From an uncultured Clostridia bacterium (lineage in GTDB: Bacteria > Bacillota > Clostridia > Christensenellales > UBA1242): 39,576 nucleotides of DNA. The notes under the pieces are model-generated. The model was given only the letters and a program-made list of their open reading frames with translations, searched no databases and was not told the origin of the DNA. Below, piece by piece: positions 34,001-38,940 of the stretch. The stretch's first letter is position 1, and every line of letters starts with the position of its first letter. The DNA is taken from positions 1 through 39,576 of the forward strand of contig CALVJT010000058.1 in the NCBI GenBank assembly GCA_944332315.1, in the 5' to 3' direction. The translations under genes and the position numbers were made by a program.

Positions 34001-36890
34001 CCGCAGTTCCAATAGGAGAGTAATTTCTTATAGACGAAAAATCTATTGTTTCAACAATTCTATATGCTTTATCAGGCGCTTGCGCTATGTTGATAAAATC
34101 AGTATAGGAATCTATTTCATATGGGTTTTCTACAGTACCATCTGCAACATAAACAAGCACAACGCGTTTAATTCTAATATCATTAAAGTTTATTGGGTCG
34201 CTGTGTATATTATCGGCAGCCACTACCCACACAACCGAATAGCCACCAGTTGCTCCAGCAACTGTGGAAATTAGACCCGTGTTAGAAACCTGTATTCGGG
34301 AAGAATCTACACGCGTATAAAGGTCTTCATCCCAATACCACCCTTCGATATCTGAATTTATTGGGTTGATATCAAATGCATAGTATCTAAAGTTAGGATT
34401 TTTTGCATCGGCAGGCATTGCTGTGGCATCAATTTGATATGTATCACCTGTATATCCGCCATTAACATCACTACTACGCAAGTAAACGCCACGCGCCTCG
34501 TCATAATTAGATAGCAAAATTTGCTCTACTGTAGTTGCCCTTGTTATTCTAACACGACATTCTACCGAGTATATTCTATCATATTCGTGAACTTCGCCAT
34601 GAACTGTAAATGTTCTTTGTTGCTCACCACCTGATAGACGCCCCGTTATTAAAACTGAGCCATCACTTTGCACTTCAAGCAAACTTTCAAACTCGTCATC
34701 ACTTACCGACCAAATTACATCGCCTGCGTTTATAGTAGCATCAGATGGATTTATTGTCACATAAAGCCTTGCTTGTGCTTGAGAAATTTCGTCAATACCC
34801 ACAGTATTTGCATCGTAAATTTCAACCGAACTTGTGTTGATAGAAATACTTGTGATAGGCATTATGGCTGTAAAGTAAACTTCTCTTGTAGTGGTAACTT
34901 CTATCAAGTTGCCAGCTCCCGTAAGGTCGTATGTATATCCAATTGCATTAATTATCACTCGGAATTCAGCCACTTCCGATTCCACCCTCATAATACCATT
35001 AGCATCTATGCTTACAAGGTTTGCATTGCCATCTACCGCCTCGACAGTATAGGTAATTTCTTTTAAGCGCGAGTTGGATGGATATGGTGCAACATTTATA
35101 TTTATGCTAGCCCCCACTTTTATAACCGCACTTTCAAGCGTTCTACCAATAATCTGCCCCGTATTTTCATCGGTAACTTGCACCATAGTGCGCCCACTGA
35201 CATTAGGGTTATCGGCAGGAGCATCCACCGAAGCTAAAAATGTGGAATATGGCGCTACGCAAGATACACTTATAGTTCTTAATACCCTATTGTTTACAAT
35301 AAACGATATAGTGGCCGAGCCAATGCCTGTAGAGCGAACAATGTGCGTATTGAGCTCCTCATCGTAGTACACAAAGGCAACACTTTCGTTGTTGGATACA
35401 ACTTGCACGGTTTCCTTTAGCGCACCTTGTGGCAAAACGGAGTACTGTATTTCGGCAACCGTTCCAACTTGAGTAGACTCGCTAAACCCAAGCATAATTT
35501 CGTCTTGCGCGGTAACAATTTCCTCTACCGAGGTAAGACAAGTTACACTAATATCTAGTGGCTGACAGATAAAATCACCTGCTGGCACAATTCGTAGGGT
35601 AAAGTTATCATTGGCAATTTCTCCATCGTGCGTGAGGTAGATAGTTGTTCCACTATTTATATTGCCATCAGCATCGTAAGGGTTTCCTCCGGTTGCGTTG
35701 ACAATGCTAATGTGGTCCACATATAATTCATCTATCTCAATCCTATATTTTAGGTTGCTAGCTGTTGTAGGCCTTAGTTGAACTGTTAGAGCTGTACCTC
35801 TATACAAACTTGTGGAGGTAGCATTGTATATGGTCAACTCTGTTATTCCGTTGTTAGCAGAAATAGTGTTTACAGCTTCGGTTATTTGATATTGAACAGT
35901 TTTAGATAAAACAACAATATCCTCATGTCCTTCGTAGTACACCTCAAAGCGAACACTGACGCTTCCAGTATCTATACCGCTAAGCGTAACAGAACTATTT
36001 GTTCTAGAGGACTCTCTTTCTACTATTTTTGTTTGGTCACCTATCACAGCCCTGATACGCAAAAGGGCGCTGTATGCTAAATCGTTATACGCAAAACTTA
36101 CTACTTGCAATGCAGTATTAGGGTCATTTTTTACCCAGTGGATAGAATCTGGCAAATCCACAGGTTCATCTCCAAAAGTGCTACTCAATTGCAAATTGTT
36201 TACATCTATGCTAGGCAGTACTTCTACATCAATTTCCGCATAAACTTCATCGCTTTCGCGGACAACAGGGCGTACTTGAACACGGACTGATTGCAAATCA
36301 GAATTTGTGACCGTTAAATATCCCTCGCTATCAATGGTTGCACCTACTGGGTCACCCACTAAACTATACTCTAGGTCGCGGATATTGGAATCGCTAGGAG
36401 TAAAGCGCACTTGAGTTTCATCTATCTTTGTAGGTTCGCCATTTGCAATTACTGCCGGATTATAACTGCTATTAAATGATATTGCTGATACATTGCGGTA
36501 AATAAAAACAGTTATTGTTTGGCTTAAACCACCCTCCTCGGTAATAGCTTCCAGATTAACAACCCCAGGAGCCTGAGCAAGTATAGTTGCAGTGGTGGTA
36601 TCACCTTCAGTTTGCTGTGTTGCAACTTGCAGTTTGCTTGTATCGTGCGAAACAAACTCCACTACTCTGGAAACACCATCTCCCACACCACTGACTTGCG
36701 CTTGCACCTGTGCCGTATTGGGGGCTAGTTCGCCTTCGGGCACATCATCCACATTATCAGTTAAATAGATAGTTACAGTATCCCCCGTGAGTACCTGCAA
36801 CTGCATATCCTTATAAGGATCTCCACAAGCAGAAAATACTGCGGTAAATCCTAGTACACATAACATAAATATTGCGTAAATCTTTTTCAT
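19017..36890 (-). CDS. Giant Ig-like/GLUG-repeat surface lipoprotein (5957 aa)
   Basis: This single uninterrupted frame of 17.9 kb encodes a ~5957-aa exported protein. A signal peptide ends at FSAC, so Cys22 is the probable lipid anchor. Residues ~30-900 and ~1360-2240 are rich in bacterial Ig-like (Big_2-type) strands. Beta-helix modules with GLUG repeats (GGVVG, GGLVGYN, AGLFG) start near residues 915, 2250, 2700, 3310, 3800, 4170, 4360, 5310 and 5720, most opening with a DPYRIYTVDDIETL-like segment and a DLDLSG-like strand. An isolated cluster of eight cysteines lies at 5203-5224. The protein ends NYNVG with no sorting signal, SLH, or membrane helix. It is probably a very long adhesin or scaffold standing off the membrane; substrate and partner are unknown. 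Its promoter and terminator make it monocistronic. GGAG lies 5 bases before the ATG. Confidence 0.9.
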   Translation of the reverse strand: MKKIYAIFMLCVLGFTAVFSACGDPYKDMQLQVLTGDTVTIYLTDNVDDVPEGELAPNTAQVQAQVSGVGDGVSRVVEFVSHDTSKLQVATQQTEGDTTTATILAQAPGVVNLEAITEEGGLSQTITVFIYRNVSAISFNSSYNPAVIANGEPTKIDETQVRFTPSDSNIRDLEYSLVGDPVGATIDSEGYLTVTNSDLQSVRVQVRPVVRESDEVYAEIDVEVLPSIDVNNLQLSSTFGDEPVDLPDSIHWVKNDPNTALQVVSFAYNDLAYSALLRIRAVIGDQTKIVERESSRTNSSVTLSGIDTGSVSVRFEVYYEGHEDIVVLSKTVQYQITEAVNTISANNGITELTIYNATSTSLYRGTALTVQLRPTTASNLKYRIEIDELYVDHISIVNATGGNPYDADGNINSGTTIYLTHDGEIANDNFTLRIVPAGDFICQPLDISVTCLTSVEEIVTAQDEIMLGFSESTQVGTVAEIQYSVLPQGALKETVQVVSNNESVAFVYYDEELNTHIVRSTGIGSATISFIVNNRVLRTISVSCVAPYSTFLASVDAPADNPNVSGRTMVQVTDENTGQIIGRTLESAVIKVGASININVAPYPSNSRLKEITYTVEAVDGNANLVSIDANGIMRVESEVAEFRVIINAIGYTYDLTGAGNLIEVTTTREVYFTAIMPITSISINTSSVEIYDANTVGIDEISQAQARLYVTINPSDATINAGDVIWSVSDDEFESLLEVQSDGSVLITGRLSGGEQQRTFTVHGEVHEYDRIYSVECRVRITRATTVEQILLSNYDEARGVYLRSSDVNGGYTGDTYQIDATAMPADAKNPNFRYYAFDINPINSDIEGWYWDEDLYTRVDSSRIQVSNTGLISTVAGATGGYSVVWVVAADNIHSDPINFNDIRIKRVVLVYVADGTVENPYEIDSYTDFINIAQAPDKAYRIVETIDFSSIRNYSPIGTAESHFTGYLTGRYVLSNGRVVINSLVNIRFSANIQQSAYQGLFGIIGQNATITDLNLTVMANSLEIELPDEQSYYFGYLAGVNNGTISNVTVRFNGNLSINNIGSGTINIGGVVGENYGTVSNSRSLTYNNFGIEVVQADSISYIGGLVGYNAGNITGQFEYVGDSLEASGSDIDFNVNFNDETLNSSIMLSANSQNVVLGGISAINSGSIDGAYSSARIQNITNVGGIVGINTGSIFSVRFTGFITANSLAGGIAGENRENGSIIFGIVEITDDMLHFTDLDASLQVAQFGGVVGLNSGDISYSYINSYSAQRSEHNNNIDMYINSAQITTFGAFVGENAGNIDRSFANVQINVNQLFYGLGSSNISNSYSLSYVGEFNGNINQSFYDGDALATERPANSANFIARENMNFGLPMIIIDQTVYNDKGQVLLTQSLEKIVVTVYGEGNLNTSQFGKDSSTNRYYKVSDTQVLLLLNNSLVSEELNVNTYDLSQMFNITVTPASERNKTIIVTVIQGQNVISVEGSTITALSEGYAVLRFASDLDNAVYDDIEVYVSYGITDLSVANIELREENQQTYRELRLQLDTSFNFDITNQNSIQTGDTTTSYTPLQSGGYLFEFDTVGVVEFDRAEQVDDWSYYVRFADSQIITTLLAGQTNTTIYPYIEAVYYVDGVATPIKVVLRDVAYSFNLYIYRGLTDVVLPSSSEEIMPSTTLNYQVTLNTDLSESVLDSLLIYQGDITGDEEQAYERFDLSSSTLNSANKDNFHKDVSATSKFGIDILDISFDESNSQKNIVFEIVPSREINGSTAILEREEYTLVFSATLGSGQVISKQFKLTLKPQVLTTILANHYNDGADFDSNLSGAGEEVSTRIIPGQYGLLIINLWPEYSVFDRLEVVSSVASNDVITFEQVYLNLDANNYDTLVENTQIIDNGISVSRQSTKHYDVETGQFVYEFDGRIFLRTLTGTQVQTGDVFTITIRAYNEDETSPYITQTIELTALQAPYLTFDFTSGRSYKGISHEYYAAEQTNYNFTMTTDASVNEMTGITTSIYDANGSVLTGVRLVKTGDTVVSNNRQTINYVISANSAFVKGQEYYVEMIVTRTNSGVTTRARIVNTLHIVDFLVTGFNIVDGSLNENDSNYILVSDGLLSRPLTTTGWQISIKLQTVASESNTLNRVSAIERILNGQDRLMGTYYNPWKYMVMSGPNVGQFDTIASEDVSNNFTLSNDEDGTGYWLVGNSIANVDTLMADFSYYYDANGNFALTNDPTISIDGNPSMQFRLNFSLSSSQDHPLPIYTAEEFLAMEEGIDYILLDDINLGTNYTPLSTAISSLDGNGYTITIDSFSLPTEQSDSVYVGLFSQVNADTLLKNVTVRFSDFQTLDLTGYTNVYFGAIAGQNNGIITNAFVDFIDEYGNRSMEVRLTVPSSSDEGQTQAYIGGAVGENLGIITNSRVEHMYYVASGTMGGFVGVNNGTISSSYVLEPTIQSTNGVTGGFASVNNGEINTSYVRGEYSSTSIRAVNSTLNTVGQVGGFVYQNNASISDCYANIRIVSQSRSAGFVYENAMNGEIYNCLSLSDIIQNSIAHMPFVGTDASDRFLNQGTLSNAYFYQNDDDRFVAYDIDGSENPAQKMTEADLGTTASLAGFAFSDSNSEFSGVWVLPTATNEYFNANDYYGNATQGTDDKLSFKTGIPELVAPNVIAKSVRRIDSIDTDQMSGESIYNYVYVTQANATEGERVGYEYGTIHNQALINTVDDFIYLYENYQSGQLVTTSSINSRLINNVDFSTYDQTLNTPMVTLSGIIEGNGLYMANISVVSNVDERYTEFGLFKSIRGDSNTGFIAGIKNLAFSFIEVLASSSNIVGSVAGSMHNANLIDIEVQGNDVAVMGANIVGGVVGLVTGNSTLYNITTNISANSGYRNSGNNTIQFESSDGSNTITVENADNVIYVNDELFYSNVDEALLASVNSTPLKNTYNYVSYAGAVAGVVETMHEENIMECYMIPNVYDITVDGNVRVIGATAGGVIGMAGLYTFVSNVDFVINQSSYISADDIAGGLIGELRGKLSQSSIIHTEQDSINNLNFGATSEDINMSLFRTNTTTKASGGLVGFNLGGTILDCISYAYVRNAYSNFAGGAVGVTIAGDIKATIATGSVVGRTSVGGLIGGVIATNNTGRDSFYNYSLLPLYYDNEFNIDNSLQFDVVVNGDGSINYDQNSMVLSYIMAGNNWTTADQATLSYIDNWGGLIGYFDGNLNRSYINTTHPQDANSRVNLINFYVAGGNNTDLLPTRGNEDTEGGDWIHIAEPITFSSLTAENKEDYFGNYYRFVWDLSGDSKYPSINLQAVPETIEVATASDLLQIIWNLSANYLIVDDIDLSGIDSWLPLGSDNEPFSGTLRSAVKVQDSSGLTTKNTYYKISNLKIVASNLRYIGLFGVTGFNYLTQQGAVFENLVIEVEQIVGSDFTQEDAFVGALVADARGAQINNVVTTPASINSMIVSSSDYTGGIVGRLSNLESDVDKDEEDPSKGKIVIKSSIKNSLSNLDIGILNRSTNNYAGEISNVGGVVGQLRAGTIENTASNQSIFLVGTRVDDLTGQVVYEPLSLDTDYGTQVYYTQNLYVGGLVGSNSSQNLSAGGNTEEGGQQEVVIQNSFSNTEIEIAQLNLLQVSDNGVDTILGGFAGVLDESIDITSSFSTGKITTNGAMTTETTANEIVISGFAGKVLLSYEDSTEQVIRRSYSLVTLLDESNTADIKGFAYIGYQNSDLTDNSNAVSVLNECYYEHYYALVVDYDENFGTSSDSLRNIFRQFNEFSLNQEGVYYPVLVQNNYALGINDRTDYVVYGPSKGTKLNPILIDSETSLIGVSESANNGDDYLYYLVTQDIPTISNHVENAQGDIVSNNSPMINAFTGFLNGNGFFVGGFTIKETPKTFDSEYNVIEEEDETVENAGLIRILRKGSFVSGLSLQDVYIDYQSSNENDNSTINVGGLVGTMEDGAGIFASTVSGDIFVKGAQYTTTTEGITQTNSRNQTLNIGGLVGYANGGKIINSANYARVASFDYIDYKNIAGENTTALNTINAGGLVGKIDNGASLLSVFTISQFNFIEDSVYADTLNYGSLAGYAQDSTIRDWYAKVDLIEREYGEASRVTTRVGQEITSSSGVNSNIIENENVQIITEDSDLTRNYGYEFAPLLAEGVPYTQITAINGQGEDTIYYAAGNTESLMYLLNNNLNVTLTNDLYLDSEILTTVQNYTGQFNGQFNSIYGLDTVLINNVGVGSQATGTRIENVAISGTAEYNGDANFVFSTLGSSAVVSTVDLKTTSNSLSLSENTNSGASFLDINSNTRKVITDDAKWMNLSLTDDANASQLRSFVEYWDETDVRGIYLSEVEATFTEIVVDDDGNEVPTESTEMRLRINDSYQLAKFAKLINDGDKLSLDVIELNHNSVFDLCGKIWNSLSMFESSLVSSSEAENEKALITNLYAEGMLEVGFIGNYNSAEGRLFNLEFRNAKLVEYPTNTGDDTFSQNFGVVAGSVTSGLIDSVTVSGILNINVPNVSYVGALFGTVQAELTNVKAEGDTTSVSQSKIIGLDLVGGIAGSATITGSNASYLDNNYNISGRDFVGGYFGYATGVRSPTINGYESVVVDGATQNLYHYNYGNIQGRNFVAGLVGYTDNLNINSTRNAGNVCASGYAVGGLVGYSGAQIINSENSSTNTQTEIVVSYNQLITSSTKAQIELASGIRTTFEQSALVLDGVELSTSTNWAGYFYGGLVGYLNGGQIRNATSSGVDSADTSPNINESAIRGNSFVGGIVGINNAGNIYGNNVYLEQIDVSKTSRLGIRNYNSVEGITFVGGIVGLNYSSSEGNGIIKDAVVQIADVDNISGEYCVGGIVGANFGYVWSVSATGAMSGPTANFGGIVGYNAGDLQYANSSMAVLLTSDEADSLSGKTSGIVCQAEINYYAGGLVGHNIGTIQKCAFTRAQEGSVDGTRNGIVRFSTGLLSTINSNITFTFSDVYVGGLVGVNEGTIDQAYVDNKTQVQFYWFQDQTHNGNHYISGLVGYNTASGEITNTYSLAQVIDIENMKAQGTTTERTPLDDSTIGAGLVYNNAGSIESSYARYSLANVNTGSISSDCFVMNSQTTTIQQEQEQDDGTTTTTPVEVTQIVVDDNYREAYALFLNNKYTLSEVTMSDVNCIVSTDIYVSDVTYARATVQMEFVSKDGKFADTEVLINNFELNVPVNDSNWYNSNMLCDCPGGDECECDDLGCCSTCECRDTEFSILGYRSNNCYATHANKWLEYFSSDIEYFKYIREHVFNNVVFGLAFTGLKTQANGTVELPAVSEDTIQAQPTTIPSTGFLGSGTADDPYRIYTVDDIETLNRQLRFGNNYSGLWFILMNDLDLSGQQGITIGTVDYPFYGSLDGNDKVIRNNNLSDTDGDNVGFFPTLPSGAQVIDLTFIDCTSVGQNNVGIVAGLNRGTIDNVKVYSSDTTTSSSGSRVEGNENVGGITGYATTGSRTIGCSVGANVSGTTNVGGIIGYLENGYVEACESVTTEYVSSDNVINRVFLIEGENNIGGIVGQQTGFATICECSNEMQVSAQSGFGGGIVGYSNAETETEDTYAIYDVVNRGNVTSTGISGQIAGRLENPANNVLALALNDKLLGEGTASSSLRNYHYVGNSSVSLDIWNNNGLKRDFYSSFDFIETWGMSPTQLNVSNNSYTNPRLTEAGLDDNYPRLMNLNSSKFLLEEYSFFEDQYFNVDDVDSITPTMYIESRLQFNILINYFLGRYVVDAPTEGETDFDTYSDFMSNVWQNQQYNYSSATFKLYKNVLTGRNSNINEYDYRTISYSSWTALPTLYKWNIDFSGITINISNLNDQFRGDDQSSSYAGFFSLMQASDPSYTISNLNLVINGITASRYVGGVVAYLASGTIQNCSVTYNGGAVEYTGGSATSYAGIIAGFIAENSTIEIATIKNCSYTCSNSSLIDNIFVKQEGSSATGYTNTNYNVG
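21219..21284 (-). other. Eight-cysteine cluster inside the giant protein
   Basis: Residues 5203-5224 read with spacing C-x-C-x5-C-x-C-x4-C-C-x2-C-x-C: eight cysteines in 22 residues, with Asp, Glu and Gly between them. Cysteine is otherwise rare in the protein. The spacing resembles metallothionein-like or knotted disulfide segments, but no named family is recognised. Confidence 0.85.
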
Positions 36891-37018
36891 AAGTTCTCCA
36901 CTTAATATAAGTAAATTCTACTTATATTATTTTTTTCATAATCAAATTTATTATGCCAATTTTGGTTTAGCATTTTTACAAAATGCACAAATCTTTCGCT
37001 AGCAAATGCTTTGATATA

Positions 37019-37048
37019 ATTATACCAATATTGGGTATTTTATGTCAA
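37019..37048 (-). promoter_or_regulatory. Promoter of the giant surface-protein gene
   Basis: Leftward -35 TTGACA (37043-37048), 18-bp spacer, -10 TATAAT (37019-37024) with a TGG extension. The leader is about 120 bases. The spacer holds the palindrome CCAATATTGG, and the spacer with its edges closely resembles the right arm of the MITE-like repeats (AATACCC-AATATTG core with the same flanking ACAT and TATA). Confidence 0.8.
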
Positions 37049-37454
37049 ACAAATAACTACAAAATCGATAAATAAATTAATATTTTTTTAGTTTTATTTA
37101 CACTAAAATATAAAGGTTTTTACCTATTATTTTATTTACAAAAAACACTTAAATTATAAATAAAGTGTGTATATTAAATTTTAATAAAAAAACTTATAAA
37201 ATAAATAAAAAAAATAAAAAATATCTGTTGGATTAAATTGAAAAATAATTAGAAAAAACAATTTATTTGTAAAAAAAATATTACAATTGCAATAGTTATT
37301 TTATAACAAGTTTACTAATTAAATTTTAGTATATTTTTAATTGTGCGTAAGTGATTTTTTCTCTTACAGTAAAAATGGATTGCAATAATTAGCAATAGGT
37401 TTTAAGCAAAAAAATTTTGGGTGTTGATGCAGTTAATTAAGTTTTATTTTTAAT
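37049..37454. other. Extremely AT-rich gene-free spacer
   Basis: About 400 bp, mostly A/T runs, between the giant gene's promoter and MITE copy 3. No reading frame, RNA gene or hairpin terminator is seen. It separates the giant gene from the gene pair at 37.7-39.5 kb. Confidence 0.7.
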
Positions 37455-37544
37455 GATTCTATAATCAATATTGGGGTATTGATGTAATTTAATTAGATTT
37501 TGTCTATTAAATACGATATTTCCCCCAACAATTTGCATAGAATC
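37455..37544 (-). mobile_element. MITE-like 90-bp element, copy 3 (inverted)
   Basis: It is in reverse orientation relative to copies 1 and 2, and differs from copy 1 by one base. Perfect GATTCTAT/ATAGAATC ends are flanked by a perfect 8-bp direct repeat, TTTTTAAT (37447-37454 and 37545-37552). It lies 35 bp beyond the terminator of the 326-aa gene. Confidence 0.88.
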
Positions 37545-37557
37545 TTTTTAATTTATT

Positions 37558-37569
37558 TTGCATAGAATC
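37558..37569 (-). repeat. Solo terminal repeat of the MITE-like family
   Basis: TTGCATAGAATC repeats exactly the outer 12 bases of the adjacent element's left end, 13 bp away in the same orientation. It may be a remnant of an earlier insertion. Confidence 0.5.
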
Positions 37570-37579
37570 GCATAAAAAT

Positions 37580-37614
37580 AAAAACCTTTTATGGTGTTGC
37601 CATAAAAGGTTTTT
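37580..37614 (-). terminator. Intrinsic terminator of the 326-aa gene
   Basis: AAAAACCTTTTATGG pairs with CCATAAAAGGTTTTT around TGTTG, a 15-bp stem with T-tracts on both strands, 61 bp after the stop codon. Confidence 0.9.
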
Positions 37615-37675
37615 ATAATTTATAAATATAAAGTTTTAATGTAAATCTACCTAATGCTAAGCAGAAAGCACTTTA

Positions 37676-38656
37676 TTATAACTCTAAATTTGCTCTCCAA
37701 CCGGAAGGTAAATTGCTCTCTTGCCAGCATTCCTCTGTAGCGCCATCAAGTCCTTCGTTTGAAGCAACTGTGTACTGAACAGTTACTCTTGGATAAACCG
37801 TACCATTTGCATAACTATTTGATGTAGATGAATCTGCATTGACTATATATTCGCTAAAAAGTGGTAATACAGCCGAATTGCTTTCCACAACATTTGTATA
37901 GTAGTAGTACACCGAATTTATTTGGGTACCATCTTCTAGCGTTTCGACTACATTCGATTGTCCCCAAAAACGATCTACAGTAGGTGTAGCATACATAGAT
38001 ATAGGGGTTGTTCCATTTTGCTCGCCATAAATTTCGAGCTTAAAGCATACTAAAATATCTACATCACTAGTATTTTGAATGCCTATACCCCTATCAATTG
38101 TATCCCCCATTGTGTAATCTGTAACAGGCCTTACAAAGTCAAGCTCCCCCACTTCGGTAGAACCTGTTGCATCTGGGTTAGTTAACTGCAAATCTGGCTC
38201 TTGCTCATTATTAAGCAAATTAGGTATAACCAAAGCTGCAGTTACAGCTATAGCTGCCACTAGCACTAACAAAACAAGTAAAAAGATTAATTTTTTTGCA
38301 TTTTTCTTTTTTTGTGGCGCTGCAGGTGATGCACCTTCTGCCACTTTTTGTAGTTCCGCTTCCTTAGCACTTTCTACTGATACATTTTGCTGTGCGGTAT
38401 TAGGTGCCTTTGGTGCATTAGTAGCATTTGCCGTATTTACAGCAGCACCCGCTGTTGCACCTTTTGCATCAGGCGTCTTTGGCGTTGCAGGCGCTTTTGG
38501 TGCAAATGGCGCTTTAGGCGATGGTGCCTTTGGCGTTGCCGACTTTGATGTAGACGCCTTTGATGCACTTGGAGCCTTTGGTGATGCTGGTGTTTTTGGC
38601 GCCTTAGGCGTTACATTAGCATCATCTGGAACTTTTGGTGTTTCTTTGTTAGCCAC
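37676..38656 (-). CDS. Single-pass protein with PKAP-rich tail and camelysin-like ectodomain
   Basis: This 326-aa protein starts at GTG with AGGAGG 6 bases upstream. Residues 7-90 are a low-complexity Pro/Ala/Lys/Ser region built on degenerate PKAP units. A basic KKKNAKK precedes a transmembrane helix at about 123-145. The ectodomain (about 165-326) has beta-strand character, a QNTSDVDILVCFKLEIYG segment and NSVYYYYTNVVESNSAVLPLF (247-267). The latter resembles the YYY...LF segment of camelysin/TasA-family proteins, which form extracellular fibres. With a basic stretch before the helix, the tail should be cytosolic. The gene downstream on the same strand is the giant gene, 785 bp away; the upstream neighbour encodes a protein with the same YYYY motif. 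Assignment to the TasA-like group is tentative. Confidence 0.75.
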   Translation of the reverse strand: MANKETPKVPDDANVTPKAPKTPASPKAPSASKASTSKSATPKAPSPKAPFAPKAPATPKTPDAKGATAGAAVNTANATNAPKAPNTAQQNVSVESAKEAELQKVAEGASPAAPQKKKNAKKLIFLLVLLVLVAAIAVTAALVIPNLLNNEQEPDLQLTNPDATGSTEVGELDFVRPVTDYTMGDTIDRGIGIQNTSDVDILVCFKLEIYGEQNGTTPISMYATPTVDRFWGQSNVVETLEDGTQINSVYYYYTNVVESNSAVLPLFSEYIVNADSSTSNSYANGTVYPRVTVQYTVASNEGLDGATEECWQESNLPSGWRANLEL

Positions 38657-38940
38657 TTTATCCTCCTAAATTTCAACTAAATTATCTACTATAGTTTATA
38701 CTTTTTTGAAAATAATATCAAGCATTTTAATTGTGTTTTGACGATTTTTATATTTTTTTGCATTAAAAATGTAAAATTTGTTAAATTTTTGAAAATTTTA
38801 TAAGGAATAATCTTTTTTTTAATAAATTTTATCCATCTTTAATTTTACCAAAGATAATTATCCTCATAGGTACAATTTATTTTATCAAAAATATTTAATA
38901 CAAATTTTATCATATTGCATTTTTATAATAAAGCTATAAA
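38657..38940. other. AT-rich spacer between the two camelysin-like genes
   Basis: Leftward TATAGT (38688-38693) and TATAAA (38695-38700) are candidate -10 boxes with TTGATA (38716-38721) as a poorly spaced -35. No convincing terminator or reading frame is seen. Confidence 0.4.

Noticed and set aside
34668..35066. 132-codon plus-strand frame opposite the giant gene
   Set aside because: It is cysteine- and histidine-rich in the manner of an antisense shadow and lies fully inside the well-supported giant coding region.
19017..36890. Giant gene as an artefact of stop-codon reassignment
   Set aside because: Tryptophan is encoded by TGG throughout, neighbouring genes end normally at TAA or TAG, and the frame holds continuous GLUG and Ig-like domain sequence.
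11261..37544. The repeats as integron attC sites at the 3' ends of surface-gene cassettes
   Set aside because: Position after genes and imperfect palindromy fit, but the core-site consensus is not present, orientation is not uniform, and the perfect 8-bp flanking duplications point to transposition.
11261..37544. The repeats as a CRISPR remnant
   Set aside because: They are 90 bp long, 7-19 kb apart and in mixed orientation, with no spacers or cas genes.
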